Positions 7,301 through 11,789 of a stretch of DNA of 12,775 bases are shown here, piece by piece. Made by a program: the position numbers and the translations under genes. Source of the stretch: Alphaproteobacteria bacterium (GTDB lineage: Bacteria; Pseudomonadota; Alphaproteobacteria; Rhodobacterales; Rhodobacteraceae); assembly GCA_024277955.1 (NCBI GenBank), contig JAJRUE010000133.1, positions 1-12,775 on the forward strand. Direction: 5' to 3'. The stretch's first letter is position 1. Every line of letters begins with the position of its first letter. The notes below the pieces were generated by a model. That model did not search any database. It had not been told where the DNA came from and was given only the letters and a program-made list of their open reading frames with translations.

Positions 7301-8223
7301 TTTTCCCGCTGTTTCTGGATCTGCCGCTGTTGCGCGGCGACGAGGTGGCGCACGCGCCGCATCTGGCGGTGACGGCCTATCCCTGGCCCGGCTCGGCGGC
7401 GGTCTATTCTTCGGTCAGTGACGCCAATTACCAGTTGAACACCCTGGTGAACGCTTCGGCGGTTCTGGGGGTGACCGGCACCACGCTGGCGCCAGGGCAG
7501 CCGGCGGTGCTGGAGCGCGGCGCGCCGCTGCGGGTGACGCTTTCGAGCGGGACGCTGGCTTCGGCGTCGCTGGATCAGGTGTTGAACGGCGCCAATGTGG
7601 CGGCGATCGGCGATGGCGCGCCGGGCAACTGGGAAGTGTTCCAGTTCACCGACGCGGTGCTGGTCAGCCCTGGGGTCTACGACATTTCCGGGCGGCTGCG
7701 CGGCCAGGCGGGGACCGATCATCTGGCGGCGGTGGCCTGGCCGGCGGGCAGCTATTTCGTGCTGCTCGATGGCGCGGTGGGGCAGATTACGCTGGCGGCA
7801 TCGGCGCGCGGGCTGGCGCGGCATTACCGGATCGGGCCGGCGGCGCGCCCGGTGGACGATCCGGCCTATGGGCATCTGGTCGAGGCGTTCCAGGGCATCG
7901 GGTTGCGGCCCTTGTCGCCGGTGCATCTGCGCGCCGAGGTGCTGGCTTCGGGCGATGTGGCGGTGAGCTGGGTTCGGCGCACGCGGATCGACGGCGACAG
8001 CTGGTTGTCGGTGGATGTGCCTCTGGGCGAGGACGCCGAGCTTTACGAGTTGCGGGTGGTGCAGGCGGGCGCGGTGCTTCGCCAGGTCAGCCTGAGCGCG
8101 CCGGGCTGGACCTATTCGGTGGCCGACCAGGCGGCTGACGGGGTGGCCAGCCCCTACGAGATCCAGGTGGCGCAGGTTTCGACGCGCTTCGGGCCGGGAA
8201 TTTTCAGAAAGGTGAACTTATGA
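4312..8223 (+). CDS. GTA megatron baseplate/host-interaction protein (g15-like)
   Basis: This 1303-residue protein is the largest GTA protein and forms the tip of the baseplate. Residues 7-41 are a Gly/Ala-rich, membrane-like segment with two GxxxGxxxG zippers (G10/14/18 and G30/34/38). Residues about 55-430 resemble hub-type domains. About 440-735 form the GTA TIM-barrel-like domain (PF13547 type), with 'CIGSELRGL' (E470), 'FVGIDNYMPL' near 543-551, 'PIWFTEIGC' (E652) and 'THVWAWD' (724-730). About 760-980 resemble a Phage-tail_3 domain. The C-terminal part, about 1040-1303, fits the Rcc01698-type end and finishes in a fibronectin-III-like beta region from about 1202. GGAG at 4300-4303 precedes the start. 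The gene is intact, and its stop overlaps the next start (ATGA). Confidence 0.95.
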   Translation: MATIVLSAVGSAVGASIGGGVLGLSSAVIGRAIGATIGRVIDQRLLGAGSEPVETGKVDRFRLSGASEGAPIAQVYGRMRVSGQVIWASRFKENVAVSGGGKGAPAQPQTTTYSYTVSMAIALCEGEITRVGRVWADGREVARYSLNMRVYRGTSDQLPDPKIEAVEGAGMSPAYRGTAYVVLEDLDLGQFGNRVPQFSFEVMRPEQAVPGEVPADPANGIRAVALIPGTGEYGLATTPVYYETAPGVSRAANINTPSGKTDFATSVESLGEELPNCGSVSLVVSWFGDDLRCDRATLRPKVEQADVEGKGMPWVVSGLGRAGAQLVPKLNGMSVYGGTPCDASVVEAIGRLNADGKKVVFYPFILMDQLAGNGLTDPWSGAADQPALPWRGRITLSVAPGQAGSPDQSAAADAEVAAFFGAAQVSDFSVSGQDVSYSGPAEWSFRRFILHYAHLCAAAGGVDAFCIGSELRGLTQIRGASGFPVVAQLVQLAADVRAILGAGTRIGYAADWSEYFGYHPQDGSGDVYFHLDPLWSDPNIDFVGIDNYMPLSDWRDGTDHADAGWGSIYNTEYLKANIAGGEGFDWYYANIAHELAQNRTPITDGAYNEPWVFRYKDIRAWWSQPHFERIGGVRAASPTAWVPESKPIWFTEIGCAAVDKATNQPNKFVDVKSSESALPKYSDGRRDELIQMQYLRAMFEFWNDPANNPSSQVYGAPMVDMDRTHVWAWDSRPFPYFPHRSQLWSDAPNYYRGHWINGRTNARSLADVVAEICARSGVGAVDVSALFGLVRGYVVSDIAGARAALQPLMLAYGAEAVEREGVLSFRNRSGIATGSVDEAKVVIAPDQDSPVERIRAPEAEMAGRLRLAFVDADGDYETRFEDAVFPDSTSEVVSRSEFPLLLTRTEGRAITERWLAEARVARDLVRFSLPPSRLALGAGDVVALTEGSGAVSYRIDRVIQGEAQVLEAVRVEPEQYQASDAADEPGDVRPFTPPTPVFPLFLDLPLLRGDEVAHAPHLAVTAYPWPGSAAVYSSVSDANYQLNTLVNASAVLGVTGTTLAPGQPAVLERGAPLRVTLSSGTLASASLDQVLNGANVAAIGDGAPGNWEVFQFTDAVLVSPGVYDISGRLRGQAGTDHLAAVAWPAGSYFVLLDGAVGQITLAASARGLARHYRIGPAARPVDDPAYGHLVEAFQGIGLRPLSPVHLRAEVLASGDVAVSWVRRTRIDGDSWLSVDVPLGEDAELYELRVVQAGAVLRQVSLSAPGWTYSVADQAADGVASPYEIQVAQVSTRFGPGIFRKVNL

Positions 8224-8927
8224 GCAATACTCCGAGGTTGGGCCTGCCGCTGCTGCAGGCGGCGCAGGCGCAAAAGCATGTGACGGTGAACGACGCGCTG
8301 GTGCGTATCGATGGGGCGGCGCAGATGGTGCTGCTGTCGGTGGACCAGAACACCCCGCCGGGGCTGGCGAGCGACGGCGACTGCTATGGGGTCGCCGCGG
8401 GCGGGGTCAACGAATGGGCCGGGCGCGATGGCCAGATCGCGGTGCGTTCGAACGGGGGCTGGGTGTTTCTGGCGCCGCAGCGCGGCTGGCGGGCGCGGAT
8501 CGCCGACCGCGAGGCCGAGGCGGTTTACGACGGTGCGGCCTGGGTGAACGGCGTGGTGGCGATGTCGGCGAACAACGCCGCCACCGTCCACGAGGTGGTG
8601 GAGATCGACCACGTTCTGGGCGCCGGGCCGACCAGCAACGTGGTCGGCGCCCTGCCGGCGAGCACGGTGGTTCTGGGGGTGACCGGGCGGGTGACCTCGG
8701 CGATCACCGGCACGCTGACCGGCTGGCGGATCGGGGTGGCCGGGTCGGACAACCGCTATGGCAGCGGGCTGGGGCTGGCGCAGGGCACCTGGCTTCGCGG
8801 GCTGACCGCGTCTCCGCAGAGCTACTATGCCGCCACCGACCTGTTGCTGACCGGCGAGGGCGGGGATTTCGCAGGTGGGACGATCCGGCTGGCGGTGCAT
8901 TTGTGGCGGCTGAACCTGCCGGGGTGA
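8220..8927 (+). CDS. DUF2793 protein, probable GTA tail fibre/adhesin
   Basis: This 235-residue protein has an N-terminal DUF2793 domain (about 3-105; 'TPRLGLPLLQAAQAQKHVTVNDAL' is diagnostic). A glycine-rich beta C-terminal domain (about 125-235) carries 'VTSAITGTLTGWRIGVAGSDNRYGSGLGL' and 'LLTGEGGDFAGGTIRLAVHLW'. DUF2793 proteins occur in phages and GTAs of this order and are thought to be fibre- or surface-related. From memory, the R. capsulatus tail-fibre gene (rcc00171), encoded away from its main cluster, is of this kind. The start overlaps the g15 stop (ATGA) with AAAGGTGA upstream, so it is made together with g15, and it is the last gene before the terminator. A structural GTA role is inferred from the coupling. 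Confidence 0.85.
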   Translation: MSNTPRLGLPLLQAAQAQKHVTVNDALVRIDGAAQMVLLSVDQNTPPGLASDGDCYGVAAGGVNEWAGRDGQIAVRSNGGWVFLAPQRGWRARIADREAEAVYDGAAWVNGVVAMSANNAATVHEVVEIDHVLGAGPTSNVVGALPASTVVLGVTGRVTSAITGTLTGWRIGVAGSDNRYGSGLGLAQGTWLRGLTASPQSYYAATDLLLTGEGGDFAGGTIRLAVHLWRLNLPG

Positions 8928-8954
8928 GGTGAGGGGGTGCGCCTCGGGCAGGGC

Positions 8955-8988
8955 CCGCGCCGCGGCGCCTCCGGCGGGGATTTTTTTT
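8955..8988 (+). terminator. Rho-independent terminator of the GTA array
   Basis: A GC-rich hairpin pairs 8958-8962 (CGCCG) with 8972-8976 (CGGCG) around a nine-base loop. Past one G-G mismatch, two more pairs extend it (8955-8956 with 8978-8979). One A and then eight T residues (8981-8988) follow. It lies 28 bases after the DUF2793 stop and would end the GTA transcript. On the other strand it has no T-tract, so the opposing zinc-finger gene would need another signal. Confidence 0.75.
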
Positions 8989-8999
8989 GACAGAAGAAG
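8967..8999 (+). repeat. 33-bp intergenic element, copy A
   Basis: The element is a 12-base block GCCTCCGGCGGG, a ten-base AT-rich middle (here G, A and eight T), and an 11-base block GACAGAAGAAG. The copy at 10338-10370 (opposite strand) has identical end blocks at the same spacing and a different middle. This copy overlaps the terminator of the GTA array and ends ten bases before the stop of the convergent zinc-finger gene. Very similar sequences are, as far as I recall, common downstream of genes in Rhodobacteraceae. Confidence 0.7.
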
Positions 9000-9008
9000 G
9001 GGGCGGCG

Positions 9009-9347
9009 TCAGGATTGAGCGCAGGCGACGCAGGTGGGCACGGTGGGGTCGAGGTCGAGCCGGGCGCGGGGGATTTCTTCGCCGCAGGTCTGGCAGTAGC
9101 CGAATTCCCCCTCGTCGATCCGGGCGAGGGCGGCGTGGATGCGTTGTTTCTGCTGGTCGCGGCGGTTTTGGGTGGCGCGCGCCATCGCCTGTTGTTGCAT
9201 CGCGTCCATGCGCGACAGCCGGCCCACCGATTGCTGGTCGAGCGTGACCGTGCGCTGGCCCTCCTGGCCGCGGGCATCCTGGCGGTCGAGATCGGCGAGG
9301 GCATCGATCAGGATTTGGCGGAATTGAGCGGCCAGCTGATCATTCAT
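9009..9347 (-). CDS. DksA/TraR-family C4 zinc-finger protein
   Basis: This 112-residue protein ends in a C4 zinc finger, C85-x2-C88-x17-C106-x2-C109 ('FGYCQTCGEEIP...PTCVAC'), the same spacing as E. coli DksA. The segment before it (about 5-80) is helical and would form the coiled coil that DksA inserts into the RNA polymerase secondary channel. The start M-N-D-Q-L is chosen at 9347; an in-frame longer version from 9434 would begin in sequence with no family resemblance and overlap the cysE start. The ribosome site is weak (GGCGGGA). It lacks the acidic D-x-x-D-x-A tip of classical DksA and has 'LDQQSVGRLSRMDAMQ' instead, so it is a DksA-like paralogue whose ppGpp-related function is uncertain. 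It is convergent with the GTA array and divergent from cysE. Confidence 0.88.
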   Translation of the reverse strand: MNDQLAAQFRQILIDALADLDRQDARGQEGQRTVTLDQQSVGRLSRMDAMQQQAMARATQNRRDQQKQRIHAALARIDEGEFGYCQTCGEEIPRARLDLDPTVPTCVACAQS

Positions 9348-9432
9348 TCGTGAAATCCCGCCTATCAAGCATTGCGTTTTGTGCATCCTCAATATCTGTT
9401 GTAGGCTGGCGTGGCCACAAGAGGAATGTGTC
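9348..9432. promoter_or_regulatory. Divergent intergenic region, putative promoters
   Basis: These 85 bases separate the zinc-finger gene from the divergent cysE, so both promoters should lie here or overlap the gene ends. The region is less GC-rich than its surroundings. A weak candidate for cysE is TTGTGC at 9379-9384 with TAGGCT at 9402-9407, 17 bases apart. No convincing -10/-35 pair was found for the zinc-finger gene. The cysE ribosome site is GAGGAA at 9421-9426. No operator or riboswitch was recognised. Confidence 0.35.
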
Positions 9433-10242
9433 ATGGTCGAAACGCGCAGGAAACTGGCCGAGGTGGATCCGGTCTGGATGCAGATCCGCGAAGAGGGGCT
9501 GCAGACCGTCGAGGACGAGCCCTTGATGGGTGGTTTGGTGCATGCCAGCGTGCTGCATCATGACACGCTGGAGTGCGCGCTGGCCTTCCGCATCGCGCAG
9601 AAACTGGCGTCGGGCGAGATGAGCGAGCAACTGGTGCGCGAGATCGCCGATACGGCCTATCGCAGCGACGCGAGCCTGGGAGAGGCGGCGCGCGCCGATA
9701 TCGTGGCGGTGCAGGAACGCGACCCGGCCTGCGAACGGTTCATTCAGCCGCTGCTGTTCTTCAAGGGGTTCCAGGCGATCCAGGCCTATCGGGTGGCGCA
9801 TTGGCTGTGGAACAGCGGGCGGCGGGATCTGGCGTATTTCTTCCAGATGCGCGCCTCCGAGCGGTTCGGGGTGGACATTCACCCGGCGGCGCGGATCGGC
9901 AAGGGGATCATGATGGACCACGCCCATTCGATCGTGATCGGGGAAACCGCGGTGGTCGGGGACAACGTGTCGATGCTGCATGCGGTGACGCTTGGGGGCA
10001 CCGGCAAGGAGAACGACGACCGTCATCCGAAGATCGGCAACGGGGTGCTGATCGGGGCCGGGGCGAAGGTTCTGGGCAATATCACAGTTGGCCACTGCAG
10101 CCGGATTGCCGCCGGATCGGTGGTGCTGAAGGACATCCCTGCCTGCAAGACCGTGGCCGGGGTGCCGGCGCGGGTCGTGGGCGAGGCTGGCTGCGATCAC
10201 CCGGCGATGGAGATGGATCAGCTGCTGGCCGATCAGGTCTGA
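9433..10242 (+). CDS. cysE: Serine O-acetyltransferase
   Basis: This 269-residue cytoplasmic enzyme transfers acetyl from acetyl-CoA to L-serine, giving O-acetylserine for cysteine synthesis. The N-terminal helical domain (about 10-140) is followed by a left-handed beta-helix of hexapeptide repeats (about 145-250; 'GNGVLIGAGAKVLGNITVG', 'AAGSVVLKDIP'). D148 ('FGVDIHPAA') and H163 ('MMDHAHSIVIGET') correspond to the E. coli catalytic pair D143/H158, and R197-H198 ('DDRHPKI') to R192/H193. The start at 9433 has GAGGAA six bases upstream; a start at 9379 would add 18 atypical residues. The chain ends in ...LADQV, without the terminal isoleucine that docks E. coli CysE into CysK, so complex formation may be weaker or use another mode. 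Confidence 0.96.
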   Translation: MVETRRKLAEVDPVWMQIREEGLQTVEDEPLMGGLVHASVLHHDTLECALAFRIAQKLASGEMSEQLVREIADTAYRSDASLGEAARADIVAVQERDPACERFIQPLLFFKGFQAIQAYRVAHWLWNSGRRDLAYFFQMRASERFGVDIHPAARIGKGIMMDHAHSIVIGETAVVGDNVSMLHAVTLGGTGKENDDRHPKIGNGVLIGAGAKVLGNITVGHCSRIAAGSVVLKDIPACKTVAGVPARVVGEAGCDHPAMEMDQLLADQV

Positions 10243-10249
10243 TCAGGGC

Positions 10250-10268
10250 AGGGGGCTGTCTGCCCCCT
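10250..10268. terminator. GC hairpin after cysE
   Basis: A perfect seven-base stem, AGGGGGC (10250-10256) with GCCCCCT (10262-10268), closes a TGTCT loop eight bases after the cysE stop. An alternative stem pairs 10246-10251 with 10260-10265. There is no T-tract on the + strand, so it is either a weak terminator or a 3'-end stabilising hairpin. Confidence 0.45.
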
Positions 10269-10290
10269 CTGGTCGCCTGTGGCGCCCATT

Positions 10291-10321
10291 CACCCCCGAA
10301 GGTATTTGGAGCAAGAGGAAG
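10291..10321 (+). repeat. Diverged intergenic element, copy C
   Basis: This stretch has the same layout as the 33-bp element: a C-rich block ending in GG, TATTTGG, then a purine block GCAAGAGGAAG. Identity with copies A and B is only partial and needs a gap of about two bases. It follows the GC hairpin after cysE and points towards the inverted copy B. The 10243-10469 gap has no gene; it holds these elements and the terminator hairpins. Confidence 0.45.
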
Positions 10322-10337
10322 GGAAGGAGTCTCCGCT

Positions 10338-10370
10338 CTTCTTCTGTCCGGAAATATTCCCGCCGGAGGC
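10338..10370 (-). repeat. 33-bp intergenic element, copy B
   Basis: Read on the - strand this is GCCTCCGGCGGG, ten bases AATATTTCCG, then GACAGAAGAAG. Its end blocks and total length are identical to the copy at 8967-8999, 1.3 kb away in the other convergent gap. Here the middle lacks the T8 run, so it would be a poorer terminator. It lies about 30 bases beyond the T-tract of the pdhC terminator on the - strand. Confidence 0.7.
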
Positions 10371-10403
10371 AGCGGCGACGCGGGCTTGAGCGCGTCGCCA
10401 ATC

Positions 10404-10446
10404 AAAAGACCGGCCGCCCGTAGGGCGGCACCGCTTGGCAGCGGTG
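10404..10446 (-). terminator. Tandem-hairpin terminator of pdhC
   Basis: Read on the - strand after the pdhC stop, a first hairpin (CACCGC/GCGGTG, 10429-10446, six-base loop) is followed at once by a second (GCCGCCC/GGGCGGC, 10413-10429, loop TAC) and then CGGTCTTTTGAT (down to about 10402). The second hairpin plus the short T-tract fits a Rho-independent terminator for the pdhB-pdhC transcript. Confidence 0.65.
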
Positions 10447-10469
10447 TTCTCAGGCGGTGGCGCTGGCCC

Positions 10470-11777
10470 TCAGGCGAGCATGGCCAGCGGGTTTTCCAGG
10501 TTGGACTTGATTGCGGCCAGAAGCTCGGCCCCCAGGGCGCCGTCGATCACCCGGTGATCGACCGACAGCGTGACGCTCATCACCGTGGCGACGGCAAGGT
10601 TGCCCTTGTCATCCACCACCGGTTTCTTGGTGCCGGCACCGACGGCCAGGATCGAGCCGTGGGGCGGGTTGATCACCGCGTCGAAATTGTCGATGCCGAA
10701 CATGCCCAGGTTGGAAATCGCCATCGCGCCGCCGGTGTAGTCCTGCGGCGCCAGCTTGCGGGCGCGGGCGCGGGCGGCGAGGTCTTTCATTTCCACCGAC
10801 AGCGAGGTGAGCGAGCGGCTGTCGGCGTCGCGCAGGACCGGGGTGAAGAGGCCGCCCTCGATGGCGACGGCCACCGCCACATCCGAAGGTTTCAGCTGCA
10901 GGATGCGGTCGCCGGCCCAGACGGCGTTGGCGGCGGGCACCTGTTGCAGGGCGAGCGCGCAGGCCTTGATGATGAAATCGTTGACCGAGAGTTTCACCCC
11001 GCGATCCGCCAGCTGGGCGTTCAGGCGGGCGCGGAAGTCCAGCAGTTCGTCCAGCAGGATGTCGCGGCGCAGGTAGAAATGCGGGATGGTCTGCTTGGCT
11101 TCGGTCAGGCGGGCGGCGATGGTCTTGCGCATGCCGTCGAGCGCGATTTCTTCGTATTCGCGGTCGGCATACATCGCCTTGACGGTGTCGGTGGCCGGGC
11201 CGGTCGGGGCCGGCGCGGGGGCGGCCGGCGTGGCGGCCGCAGCGGTGGCGGCGGCGGTTGGGGCCGGTTGCGCGGTGGCGGCGAGCACGTCGGCCTTGAC
11301 GATGCGGCCATGCGGGCCCGAGCCCTTGATCTGGGCGAGGTCCAGACCCTTGTCGGCGGCAATGCGCCGGGCAAGGGGCGACGCGAAAATGCGTTTTCCG
11401 TCCGAGGCTTGCGGGGCTGCCGGGGCCGGTGTGGCTGGTGCTGCGGCCGGTTGGGCGGCGGGCTGCGACGCCGGGTCTGCCGGGGCAGGGGTGCTGGGCG
11501 CGGCGGGTGCATTGGCGATGTCGTCGGCGCTTTCGCCTTCTTCCAGCAGCACCGCGATCGGGGTGTTCACCTTGACCCCTTCGGTGCCCTCGGCCACCAG
11601 CAACTTGCCAACGATGCCTTCGTCCACCGCTTCGAATTCCATCGTCGCCTTGTCGGTCTCGATCTCGGCCAAAAGGTCGCCGCTTTCGACCCGGTCGCCT
11701 TCATTCACCAGCCATTTGGCCAGCGTGCCTTCCTCCATCGTCGGTGAGAGGGCGGGCATCAATACTTCGGTTGGCAT
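10470..11777 (-). CDS. pdhC: Pyruvate dehydrogenase E2 (dihydrolipoamide acetyltransferase)
   Basis: This 435-residue protein forms the core of the pyruvate dehydrogenase complex and transfers acetyl from lipoyl groups to CoA. The order is one lipoyl domain (1-80; lipoylated lysine K43 in 'ETDKATM'), an Ala/Pro linker (about 88-125), the peripheral subunit-binding domain (about 130-166; 'FASPLARRIAADKGLDL...GSGPHGRIVKADV'), a second Ala/Pro linker (about 168-197), and the catalytic domain (about 205-435) with the acyltransferase motif 'DHRVIDGA' (H408, D412). GGGAGAG precedes the start. The gene begins 12 bases after the pdhB stop, so the two are in one operon. The 2-oxoglutarate and branched-chain E2 enzymes are alternatives; the lipoyl sequence and the pdhB neighbour favour pyruvate. 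Confidence 0.96.
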   Translation of the reverse strand: MPTEVLMPALSPTMEEGTLAKWLVNEGDRVESGDLLAEIETDKATMEFEAVDEGIVGKLLVAEGTEGVKVNTPIAVLLEEGESADDIANAPAAPSTPAPADPASQPAAQPAAAPATPAPAAPQASDGKRIFASPLARRIAADKGLDLAQIKGSGPHGRIVKADVLAATAQPAPTAAATAAAATPAAPAPAPTGPATDTVKAMYADREYEEIALDGMRKTIAARLTEAKQTIPHFYLRRDILLDELLDFRARLNAQLADRGVKLSVNDFIIKACALALQQVPAANAVWAGDRILQLKPSDVAVAVAIEGGLFTPVLRDADSRSLTSLSVEMKDLAARARARKLAPQDYTGGAMAISNLGMFGIDNFDAVINPPHGSILAVGAGTKKPVVDDKGNLAVATVMSVTLSVDHRVIDGALGAELLAAIKSNLENPLAMLA

Positions 11778-11789
11778 CGCTTCTCTCCC

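Noticed and set aside
5716..7926. A 736-codon open frame on the - strand inside g15 (with similar ones at 526-1746, 1954-3006 and 4327-5673)
   Set aside because: These translate to Arg/His/Pro/Gln-rich sequence with no domain resemblance and lie opposite clearly conserved genes; they are by-products of strong GC bias at third codon positions.
1..8927. Ordinary prophage rather than GTA
   Set aside because: Gene order, short tape measure, GTA TIM-barrel g15, and lack of lysogeny or lysis genes in the window favour a GTA; the upstream part is not visible, so this is not absolute.
9348..9434. Longer zinc-finger protein starting at 9434
   Set aside because: The added 29 residues do not resemble the family, and the extension would fill the whole divergent promoter region and overlap the cysE start.
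9573..11747. A 724-codon + strand frame running across cysE and the antisense of pdhC
   Set aside because: It crosses two well-supported genes on opposite strands and their terminators, and has low-complexity Gly/Arg-rich sequence; it is a GC artefact.
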